Assembly (NCBI GenBank): GCA_038380435.1
Contig: JAWZYU010000010.1
Coordinates: forward strand, 46,162,135 to 46,226,134
Direction: 5' to 3'
DNA from: Ryuthela nishihirai
Taxonomy: Eukaryota > Arthropoda > Arachnida > Araneae > Heptathelidae
DNA: 64,000 bases
Shown: positions 13,201 through 25,200 of the stretch, piece by piece
Position numbering within the stretch: position 1 is the stretch's first letter
Layout: the number at the start of each line of letters is the position of its first letter
Position numbers and translations under genes: made by a program
Notes under the pieces: model-generated
Databases searched by the model: none
Told to the model about the DNA's origin: nothing
What the model saw: only the letters and a program-made list of their open reading frames with translations

Positions 13201-16200
13201 AAATTAAAAAATACACAAGGATTTGAAAAATACCAATTGTTATATTTTTTTAGGGTCGGGGGGGGGGGTGTCAGTCAGTAGCGCGCCAGGCTCTTAACCT
13301 GCAGTTTCCAGGTTCGAGTCCCAGCTTTGCCATCAAGGAGATTTATCTAAACGCTGGTAAAGTCAGCGTTAGCTGGTAGCCAGGGCAGGGCGGGAAAGCT
13401 CCCACTCTGCCCTCGATCGCTAGGGTACATCGATGCTTGAAAAGGTCTCCGTCCGTAGAATGAACCATTAAAGCTGTGGTTCCCTGTTCAGGGGAATCAT
13501 ATCTCGATACACTAAAGAACACGCTGGATAGCCTTAATGGACGGCTACCCTTTGTCTGCTAATAGCTACCTAATGAATCCCCTCCCCCAGTCGTCTCTGA
13601 AACCTCGGAGTGCTTGTGACCTCGCCATTTAGCCCATTCGTGCAAAACAGTGCCGTTCAGAGGTATAAAACAGTTTAACCTAAACTAAAAAAGAAAGATT
13701 TCCTAAATATATCTTAAAAAACAGTTGCTCTCCCCAACCACCATGGGGGTAAGAAGAACCAACTCACTGATGAAATCCAACAATAACCAACTCACTGTTG
13801 CTAATGCAACTCTTATTGGGACCCAGACTTCTGAAAAGGGCCCTTGCCTACTAGGGGACCAAATCCGTTCTGCAGGGCCCTTGAACTGCTCCACTCACTG
13901 AGCACCTGATTTTGATGTCTTGGCACTGTCCAACCGGACCACTAAACCGGTCAGCAATGCCTTCGACCTCAGTTGGTCTTGGCTCTGTCCTACCGGGGCC
14001 CATACCGGTCAGCAGAGTCTTCGATCGATTGCTGGGCCACAAGCTCCCCCACCCCCCAACAACCACCACGACAAGGTGGTCCCCTATCGGGGGAGGGGGG
14101 GGGCTGTTGAAAGAGGAAGAATTATAGGCCTATGTGAAGCTGGATGAACTATACGTCGTATCGCTGCCCATGTTCACTGGAATGCATGAACTGATGGACG
14201 CTGTTTGGCAAAAGTGGCAAAATGAAAGTTCTAGCGTGCATCACAGAGGGAGTGGTGCTGTCCGACAGACGTCATGACAGCTTGATAGGTGCATTGTTCG
14301 ATATGCTCGTTCGTCACCATAGAACACTGCAGGCAATATTCGACAGGTTGTGTCAGCAGCCATTGACGTCCGCATAACGACCCAAATGGTAACCGAAGGT
14401 TGCATGAGGCAACCTGCGCTCTAACATGACCTGCGCATGAGGCAACCTGCGCTCTAACATGACCTGCGCATGAGGCAACCTGCACTCTAACATGATCTGC
14501 GCATGAGGCAACCTGCGCTCTAACATGACCTGCGCATGAGGCAACCTGCGCTCTAACATGACCTGCGCATGAGGCAACCTGCGCTCTAACATGACCTGCG
14601 CATGAGGCAACCTGCGCTCTAACATGACCTGCGCATGAGGCAACCTGCGCTCTAACATGACCTGCGCATGAGGCAACCTGCGCTCTAACTGACCTGCACA
14701 TGAGGCAACCTGCGCTCTAACATGACCTGCGCATGAGGCAACCTGCGCTCTAACATGACCTGCGCATGAGGCAACCTGCGCTCTAACATGACCTGCGCAT
14801 GAGGCAACCTGCGCTCTAACATGACCTGCGCATGAGGCAACCTGCGCTCTAACATGACCTGCGCATGAGGCAACCTGCCATTTACTGCCAACCATTTCAG
14901 CACTTGTCTGGCTTGGTGCCGAAGTTGTGCGAACTAGGGTCACGAATGGAACGCTGTTGTGCTTAGTGATGAATACAGTTTCAGTCTGGGTGCTCACGAT
15001 TGACGGGTCCGTGTATGTCAACAACCTGGCGAGAGGAGAGATTCAGCTTCTGTTCGCAACCGGCACACCGCCGTCAGCCAGGCATAATGGTATGGGGTGC
15101 TATTGGATATGACAGCAGGTCACCTCTTGTCCGCATCACGGGAACACTGACAACTGCACGATACATTAGCGCGTTTCTGCAGCCCGTTTTGTTATCATTC
15201 CTGGGAGGCATGCAGCAGCCCATTTTCCAGCATGACGCCCGTGTACACACTGCTAGGTCTCCGGACAATGTTTATAACATGTTCAAGTATTGCCATGGCC
15301 AACACGATCTTCAGATTTATCCCTAATAGAAAATCTGTGGGACCACATTGGATGACGTGTGCAATCCTCTTACCGGCCGGCGAGGAATTTCGATGAATTA
15401 TGGGAGCAAATAAACGCTGCTTGGTGTGCAATTCCTCAGGACCATATCGGTCGACTGTATGACTCCATGCCACTCCGTATTGCTGCCTGTATTACCGTTC
15501 ACGGCGGTGCAACCACCTGCTGAGGCAGTCATATTGTGCTGCATTATCACATCTTCTAATCGCTGTAAGTGTCTGCAAATCAAATTATGGTATGCCAATA
15601 TGTATTACTATGTATGTGCTACATTTCACCCCTATCCCCTCACTCCTTCTGTATGGGGAAATTTCATTGTCGTGCACTGTACATATCCAACCGCAAAAAA
15701 TTTATTTAATTTTTCTCTTAAAACAATTATTTCTTAGAACAAAAAATTTGCGTCCCTATTAAGTAAAGGGTCAACTCATTGTTACCAATGGAAACCACAT
15801 GACCTTCTCATTCCAACCCCATGATTTCAAATTCCCAGCAGAAATGCATCGTTTGCAATATTTTTTTAAATTATTGCAATTTCCAACTTTTTTTTCAACC
15901 GTAGAGGGCGCAATTTAAACTTTTGGGAGATTCGGAAAGTGTGAATCGTACTCTTTCATCAATGCCTATACAATCCAAATTAATTTCGTTTTCCTCTAAA
16001 TTGGATACATAAATAATCTAAACAGTTTTATTTAAGATTATTGACTCTTCAAAGTAATATGACAAAGTTAGCAACAATGCAGGCTGAAGAGCAGAGTATA
16101 ATATATAGTTTTTAAATTGAAAGTGGAAAATGTTATTATTACTTCTTCAAATATTGATGATTACTTTAAATTTATACAATAATATTTTGTTTTTAACATG

Positions 16201-19200
16201 AGACATATTTTTGTCACTAAAGACATTTTTCTGAATGTAATAATTCAATTTGCCATCCTAAATGAGCAGATTGCTCAAAGGTCTGCTAATATGTAACTTT
16301 TATTTTAATTATTTTGTTTATATTTTATTCATTTTCTGACTTGTGCTAATATTGTTTTCTGTTTGTATATGCAAATCTTTGTATTGTATTGTTATTTTGT
16401 TCTTATTAAATTCTTCTTCTGATTATTATTATAAGCAGTCCTCGACTTTCGGACCTAACACTTTCCTGAAAATATGTCCGAAAGTCGAGAACTGCCTGAA
16501 CCATTAAATGTAAACTCATTCCATCAAACACACATTAATCCTAATAATAGCAGTTGTATGTATTTGGTTGCACAGCACTCTCATTTTCCTCTCAAATCTT
16601 CCCTATGATAGCATTCCATAAAACCGCCATAGTAAGTATTCTGACAGATATGAAAGATTTTTGATTAATATTTATTTTTAGATTTTCCTAAATTACAACA
16701 TTAAAACTGTAATAATTTGAATGATACTTCGTAAATTCTAAGAGTAGCCGCTTCGGTGGCTCAGTGGTATCGCGATGACACTGTAGCTACTCAGGACCTG
16801 AGTTCGAGTCGCCGACGATAGCGACAACCTTGATTCTCTGTGCTTCATAATAAAAAACATGCGGAGAATTCTAGTTTGAAATTATGTACAGTGCTAGGAA
16901 TTCATGTCAGCGTAACTTTTCAAACGTAAATTTGTTATTTTTTTTTCATTTTTATGCTAGCAAGTGGTAATGAGAAAAATAGGATGCCTTCGGGGATTTT
17001 ATTTGAAGTCTTTTTGGAAGCTAATAAGATTTTTAACTCTATCCCAATATATGAATCATCTGCTAAGAGATTAACAAGGATGGTTAAGTATTTCTTTTTT
17101 CAAATATCAAAGAGTGAAATTAAAGGGAGATTTCTTCTGCAAATGAGAGTTTTTAACAAAATCTACGTGAAAGTCTGAGGTAGTTTTCAAACTTCGGAAT
17201 GAATAATTTTCATAGTACGGAGAAAATGTCCCAACAGGTGTATTTTTAGTCAGTTGAGTTTGAAGAAATTTTCATTGGAGCTCGTATGTGATCCGGGCTT
17301 GGGCAATGAAGAATGAGGTAGTTAGTTAAATCTGCGTTTATTGGGAAAGTTTAGGTCTGTTAAATACCCTATTCATGATGGAATGAAGCATCGCATCTCT
17401 TGCTATGAATGATTTCTGTGATGCAATTGACGCCATCTGTTGTCAGTTCTAGTAATTATTTTCATTCTTTTGTTGTAGAGCCAATATGGCGACTTTGCTG
17501 TCGAAACAACTTCATCGTTCGGGTAATTATCGACCAAAGAAAATATTTTGTACAATTCGAATTAAAATCGGAAAAAAAATAATAACTTAAAATTGTTTTT
17601 CAAGTTTAGGTAGAAATTAGGTTAAAATTAAAATAATCCAATTTTTCAGGTAGTAGGTAATAATTTTATTATTGATGTACAATAACATATGCATTGCCAA
17701 TATTCTTCCAGCGAGGTTACTTCTGTCCGACTTCTACAGATGATTTAATTTGCTAAAAGTCTCACTACATCACAACTACCTGTTGGCAAACTAAGCAACG
17801 TTAAGACCAACTTACTTATTTGAATATATAGTACTGTAGCAGCAATCCAAAATTTAAGAATATCCAAATCTTGTTTTTTAGGCAATAATTGAGAAAATAG
17901 CAGAGGTTCTAATAAACAGGCAAATAATTTTGAAGTAATCAGGCCCGTATCTCTGGGGGAACGAGAGGGGGGGGGGGAATTCAATCCAGCCAGAAAAAAA
18001 AAGTAAAAGGACAGAGCCAAGAGACTGGTTTTCTATTGCAATATAACATTCCCCCTCCGTTTCAGAGGTATTTCAAAAATTTCTTGAAAAATGCAATATC
18101 CCCTCAAGCTGCTTGTCACAGAACTCTGACAGGATCCGTCAGTTTAATACGCCTTAAATAATAGCTGTGAGGATGGCGGGACCTCAGCAGAAACATAATA
18201 CAAACACCCATGCCTTACCCCGCCTCGAACTGAAGTCCCTTGGATTAGTAGCCAAGCATGCTAACCACTACATAAGTTTAAACATTTTGTTTTTGCCTCT
18301 ATTACCTTTCCTAGCATTTTCAAGTGAAAGCCATTTCTACTCAAGTTAAATTCTTGCTTACACCTCGATACAATTTGAAAAAGGATTCGCAATAAACTGA
18401 ATAGTTTCGCATCTTCTCGAATTTATCCTGCATTACATTCTGAAATAGTATTTCAAATTGTTAGTTTAGTTGCATAATAAAGTAATATTCTCATAGAATT
18501 GTCATCTCTTGCAAGCTGCTGTTACGATAGCATTTACATGCAAATATGGGCGAATTTTCTTTACAGATGGCCATTAGTTGCTTTCTCCATTAACTTAGCG
18601 CTTCTCCTGTCTTCAGTTGCTGCTACTGCAGGTGTGAATGCTGCTTATGGTTTTCCTCCTACTCCGCTAATTCTCTTTCCTAACCCTAGGTAAGTGCTAG
18701 AGACCGTTTGTATATTTTTGAAGTGTTGCTACTTGCTTTAAAACACAATAATGAGTAATAATAAGCATTTTTAAAGTATGATAGAGAAAGTGAACAGTAA
18801 ATGCAATTTTAACTTTTGACAATAAGGAATTAGTATTTCATTACTTCTAGATGGCATATGAGATAGAGGCACCGGCTCAGTGACTTCTCCTGGAAAAATT
18901 GATAGAATAATTAATTTTTATTGAATAATATCAGGCGTAAATATAAGGGATTTTTTTGCTGTTTTTTTTTCCATAACGAAATGTGATCATGATTTATTTT
19001 TACGTTTTCTTTTGTCTTCAGAAGCATATTATTTATTTTTATTTATCAATATGTCAAAATATTTTTTACTTGTTATCTTTAATAACTGCTCGATCTAATT
19101 ATTTCTATTTTAAAACAATTATTTAGAGTTTTTGTCTCCCTTCTTCTGGAAAAATTTCTTTTGACTTTCATGTTGTGAGATGTTCTCGTGAACTTTTCTT

Positions 19201-22200
19201 CCATAAAACACTAGGCAGAAGCATGGTGGTGCCATCTATGTTTCAGCAATAGAACTACGAATCTGAAGAAGCTAATACAACATTCGGAGTTATCAGTGAG
19301 CAATTAAATTACAATAACTTGTAGGCAAATATCTTTTAGAACTTTGAGCAAGAATTTGCTGAAAAACTAAATTTGGATGGAAGGATCATGACCTCCTGAT
19401 AGCGTTTCAGATGTTTTAATCAAATGAGCCCAATTTCCTTCAAACGAAAACTCTGGGTGTGCTCCTTTCGTTTTGACTGGTTTTTATTAACTTTAAGAGC
19501 AATTATTTAAACTGCCATTGTGGAGGTTAAATATTATATATTAATTAATATATATGTTACGGCTAAAGCTCGAAAGCCGTTAATGTGCACATTACCTAGC
19601 TAAGATTAACTGATTTGCTCCGTTAACGTGCGGAATCAAGAGTTTTCTGCATTTTACCTAGGTAATGTGCACATTAACGGCTTCCGTATCGTTAAAGTTC
19701 AAAAGTTTGTTTCTCTCATAGTGGTGAATCTCTTGAATAGGAATCTTCGTGTCACGTGATTCACTCGTCCGCATTATAAAAAACGCCCCGGATGAGCGGA
19801 GGCCAAGTGAGAACGAATCGGTAAAGTGGTTCATTCTTGATAACGAATCACTAAAATGATTCGTTCTCACTTGGCCTGCTCATTTTGGGGGCGTTTTTTA
19901 TAATTCGGACGACTGATTCATGTTGACAGAGGGATGACCCTGGTTTCAACTCTACTCTCGGACACTAGATAAATAACATTATGTTAATTTAAGCGTACAG
20001 AAACGTTCCTGTTGTTCCAGCAAAGATCTTATTTTCACTTTAACGAGTGCCTAGTAGGTAATGTGCAGATTATCCAGGTAATTTGCAGATTACCTAGGTA
20101 ATTTGAGAAATGAAACAATTTTCCGCACGTTAACAGATCACCCTAGTTAATCTGCACAATACCTAGATAATCTGTAGAATAACTGATTTCTGCACTTTAG
20201 CGGTAACATATATATTAATCTCGTTAACCTCTAAATTCCAAACTAATATTGCTGAAAATCGCGATAGAGATTTAATCGGGATAGTTAAATTTTATTCAGT
20301 CACATTTATTTTTCATAAAGAAACCTATTTAGGAAGTTACATGAGTTCTGCATCTCAGGGGCGGGGGTGGTTCAAGTCGGTAGCGCGCTAGGCTCGTAAT
20401 TACAGATTCCCAGCTTTGGGTTGTTTAACTTCTGAGCGGCACTTTTTTGCACACCATGGGCTAAATGGCCATGTCACAAGGACCCCGGCTCAGAGAAGGT
20501 TGGGGGAGGGGACCCACTGGGACGGCTGTTGGCAGCAGACATTAGCCTCTCGTCTATTCCATTCAGTGTGTTCTTTAACATGCACAGGGTTAGGCTCTTC
20601 CGCACACGGGCCCACGACTTAACGTCTCATACGACGGACGGCGGCATTTCCAAGCCCATCGGTGTCCCCTACTGACTGTGGGCAGGGTGGGGAGTTTTGC
20701 GGAGATAAATCTCAATGCTGACCTAACTGGGACTCGAATCTGGGAACTACAGATTACGAGCCTGTCGCGCTACCGACTAACCACCTCCGCCCCTCCCTTC
20801 CCCTCCCCTCCCAGCTTCGAGTCCCAGAATGCCAGCTTTGAGATTTATATACACAAAACTACCCGCCTGCCCATGGTCAATAGGCACATCATTACCGATG
20901 GGCTTGGAAAGGTAGTGGTCTGTCGCATGGAACGTTAAGCCTTGGCCCCGTGTGGATGTTAAAGAACACATACACGCCATACCCTGTACATGTTAAAGAA
21001 TACAATGGATGGTCTTAACGGGAAGCTACCATGTGTTTCCTAATAGCTGTCCAGTGGGTACCTTCCCCCAACTTTCTCTGAGTTTTTCCGGTCTTTTAGA
21101 CCATTATGTGCAAAAACATTGTCGCTCAAAGTTAAAACAACCCAAATATGCATCTCAGTTACTTTGACCTAACATGAAACTGTAGTTAATAGCGTCCTCT
21201 GCGTGTATAAGTCAGTCAAAAGTGTCCTCTGTCAATAAACATTTTATTATTACAATCCATATCTGTTAAAAGTTCACTTTGCATTGTCAAAGGCGTATCC
21301 AAAGTATTCCAAGTTCATTTTGGATTGTTAAAGGCATTTACTGTTCTTGAACCATAGATCCTTGCAAAAACTTATTTTACTCTTCTAGAAGTTGAAAAAG
21401 AATTTTTTTTTCACTTTAACAAATAAAATATAACCTTATTGATATTGGCAGACTTATTATGTTGACTCCCTTACGCATGTGCCAAAAGTGCCTTATGGGA
21501 AATCCTACTCTGAAAAAACCTAGTCTCAAATAGTAGATATTTGACTAAGAGAATTCTAACCAAAATTATCCTAAATATAAATAGAATAAAATTTAAACTC
21601 GTCTATATGCATCAATAAGTGTAAATCACTAACGCTCTTTTAGGGTAAGAGAAAATTCTAAACTGACATGTCATTAGAACCTGACATGTCATTAGAAAAA
21701 ATAGCACTAAAACATGCATCGAAAATCTTGGTCAGAAATTTGGCGATTCTGGATTATTACCATTCGGAATTATGAGGGTGACATTAAATAAGGTTTCCAG
21801 TTTGCTCTCTGCTAAACTAATGAACATTTGGAGATTTGCCACCACCGCATATTAGTATCAAATAGTGACAGTAGTTATCGCTGTTACACACCTGGGCTGT
21901 AAAGCGCGGAATCAATGTAAACGTGACAAAGGTAATGCACGTAATACGAAGCTGGAGATCGAAACAGTAATTCGATTTCTGGGCACAAAAGACCCAACAG
22001 GTGGAAATCCAATAACAACTTGTGACTGTGTGTACTCCGATGTCCTGTCAGTGCAACATCTGAGGAAATGGTGTCATGAGTTCTAAATTCACGTATGTCT
22101 TGCAGTGGGTTGGGTTGTTTTATCTCCGAGCGGCACTTTCTTGCTCGCAATGGGCTAAATGGTCAGGTCACAAGAACCTCGAGGGGTTTATAAAAGGTTG

Positions 22201-25200
22201 AGGGAGGGGACCCACTGGACGGGAGTTGGGAGACAGATGGTAGCCTTCCATCAAGACCATCCAGCGTGTTCTTTAATATGCTCAGGATATGGCTCTCTCG
22301 CACGAAGGTCCACGACTTTACTATCCCATCGATGGACGATGGCCTTTCCAAGCCCATCGGGGGTCGGCTACTGACCGACAACAGGTTGGGAAGTTTTGCA
22401 GAGATAAATCTCAACATTAGCACAGGTGGGAATTGAACCTGGAAACTGCAGATTACAAGCCTGGAACGCTGCTGACTGAGCCATTCCCTCCCCATGTCTC
22501 TAAAGGATGAGAATCATCGTAGTTGCTGATACGATATTTTACATCACCACCATAGAGTCCAGATCAGTTACCGTCAGATTTTCACTTCTTTGGGAAGTTA
22601 AAAAAGCACCTCCGAGGACGACTCTTTACCTTTTGATGACGCTGATAAAGAGGGAATCAAAGTGACTTCAGGAACAGGAAATGTTCTTCTGTCGAAGATA
22701 GCTTCGATAGGTTACGACAAATATTTGAACAAGTCTGGTAACTAAATGGAAAAATAATACACTCATGTGGGGACATTTCCTGTATTGTCTTCGGTGTAAT
22801 TATCTGTCCTCTGCAGAAATTTGCTTTCTGACTTACCTTTGTAGAACACTGGATAACTCCCGTGATCAAAGATCGATTCTGGAACCCATGTAGTGCTTTT
22901 ACTCACCCATTCTAATAACCCTTGCTTGTTTAAGTTCTATCAGCGCCCAGTAATTAAGCATTAGATTATTGGACATTTTTTGAGGTGATGACGGCGTACC
23001 CAGTCCGAAAAATCATTTTTCCCCCGACAAATTGAAAATTTCATTGCTCAACTTAAAGGTAACGTCTTTTACACTTTCTTAACCTTTTCTCTGCATGTAG
23101 AAGTAATTAACAAACAACATTAAAAGCTTTGTTACTTTTAATCTCAGTCATTATGAAACCATGTTAAAATGCTATGTTATTTAATGTTGAAATGTTAATG
23201 TCTTTTAATTTCACTAGGGATCGGCAGCATTACATAAACACCCTCTACATTAAGCCGTACACACATATGGTGTCTTACTGTGGTGGAATTGCTGTCGGAT
23301 ACTTAACAGCTGCGAGGAAAATTACAATTTCGCCTGTGAGTATGCTTAGCTTTCTTAAAAGGTATCTTTTTGGTATTTAACAAAATTGTATGAATGTGCA
23401 GCAATTGCATGTTTGTACAATTTTGTACTAATTACTATACTCTGATTTACATAAAGAATGGAGCGGCAAATCTCCTTAAGAGGGTTTCTTGTCCAATCGT
23501 TCTTTATTATGCTGAACCATGAAAGCCAACGAAAAACAAGATTCAAGACGTCTGAAAATGTATCTATCCACACTCGTTCGGGAGCTTGAATGTACCAGTG
23601 AAAAAAAATTATGCTTCATCGCATACTTCACAATATTCCGAACTTAAAAACAGCATTTTTTTTAAATTGCTCACTTCGATAAACTATACATAATCATAGT
23701 TCACTTGAGGAAAATAAATTATTACTTATATAAAACATTGAACTACAGTGGACCCCCGATATAACGCGCATGTCGGGCGGGAAACAACACCCGCTTTATA
23801 AGGTGAACTGCGTTATACCGAGCGGCGCGGTGGCGACACAATAAATCTCACACTGTAAGCTTTTCTTTTACTCATCATGCATACAATAATTAAACACTAT
23901 TCAACATACATGCAGGCACTCAATACATACACAATTACTCAATACGCAGTAACAATAAAATGCGATACTCACTAACGCCGCACGGACCTCTATAAACATG
24001 TTTGAACTTATCGCGAACATCGCCCGTGCTATAACCGAGTGCGCGGTATAGCGAGCAGCGCTATAACGAAGGTCCACTGTATTTGCTACGGCGGAGTATA
24101 TATCTGCGAATACAAATATTATATCTGCAAGTTTGCTCTTTTTAGAAATCGTGTAACGTGGCATCTTTTCATTGGCTTGTTGCCAATCTTTGTGTAAAAT
24201 AAAGTGTGGAAATAAGGTTCTTAATGTAACAAATCAAAAGTAAATTTGGAATAAGGGAGATCTTTCTGAATTGACACTTCTCCGCATTTCAGAGACTGAG
24301 GGCTTGGGTTGGGTTGTTTTACCTCTGAGTGACACTTTTTTGCACACCATGGGCTAAATGGCCAGGTCACATGGACCCCGCAAGGCTCAGAGAAGGTTGG
24401 GGGAGGGGACCCACTGGAACAGCTGTTGGGAGACAGATGGTAGCCTACCGTCAAGGCCATCCAGCGTGTTCTTTAACGTGCACAGGGTATGGCTCTCCCG
24501 CCCACGGGGCCACGGCTGAACGTCCCATCCGACGGACGGCGGCCTTTCCAAACCCATCGGTGTCCCCTACTGACCGTGGGCAGGGCGGGGAGTTTTGCGG
24601 AGATAAATCTCAACGCTGACCCAGCTGGGACTCGAACCTGGGAACTACAGATTACGAGCCTGGCGCGCTACCGACTGAGCCACCCCCTCCCCAAGAGAGA
24701 CTGAGGGCTAATAGTTCACATCGTTCATTTATATAAAACTCGGACACTTTTCGGAATCCCGAATTTGGTTAACTTAATCATGTTTGAAGTACGAATTATT
24801 ATTAACATTTCGGCCCGAAGAAGCATAATAATGATAAAATGTAAATTGGATAAATGATATACAACGTGAAACTAAATTACCAAATAAAATAATTCCTTTA
24901 CATTTTTATAAGCATACAGAGTGATCGAGAAGTCATGCAACCCACAATAAACACGCATATTTTTTCCAGGTTAATGATAAGCTTATATAAATTTAAACAG
25001 CTACAAACGTAAAGCCATCCCGAGGCCCAGTGGTTAGCGTGCTTGACTATTCATTAAAGGGACTTGGGTTAGAACCCTGGGTAAGGCCTGGATGTTTGTG
25101 TTGTTTTTCGGGTGAGTTTCCACCATCCTCACAGGCCTTCTATTATGGCGTATAAACTGAAAGACTCCTGTCAGACTTCTGTGGCAAGCAGCTGCTTGAG

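Larger units (their letters stand above)
19281..21190. mobile_element. FB1 foldback copy with two nested insertions (approximate ends)
   Basis: The sequence at 20220-20358, which resumes at 21149, matches the right arm of FB1 copy 2 (ATATTGCTGAAAATCG, AAGTTACATGAGTTCTGCAT, then a TGACCTAACATGAAACTG continuation). A left arm is only weakly visible from about 19290. Foldback FB2 (19556-20207) and a SINE-A (20359-21148) are inserted in it. Confidence 0.5.

Noticed and set aside
13912..14147. Overlapping short ORFs in the GC-rich block
   Set aside because: Open because of GC-rich composition. Only the last residues (GRIIGLCEAG) belong to a real domain, the Tc1-like transposase.
14402..14877. CRISPR-like array
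   Set aside because: The 33-bp units are contiguous with no spacers, and the genome is eukaryotic. The same applies to the 33-bp repeats at 1-204.
14231..15024. Overlapping minus-strand ORFs with repeated LERRLPHAQVM / VRAQVASCAGH peptides, up to 223 codons
   Set aside because: They are translations of a 33-bp DNA minisatellite inside a Tc1-like relic on the other strand. All frames stay open because 33 is a multiple of three.
16954..17178. Possible extra gene 1 exon (SGNEKNRMPSGILFEVFLEA)
   Set aside because: MPSGIL recalls the NRF domain, but the position is between membrane exons, the phases do not fit and nothing else aligns.
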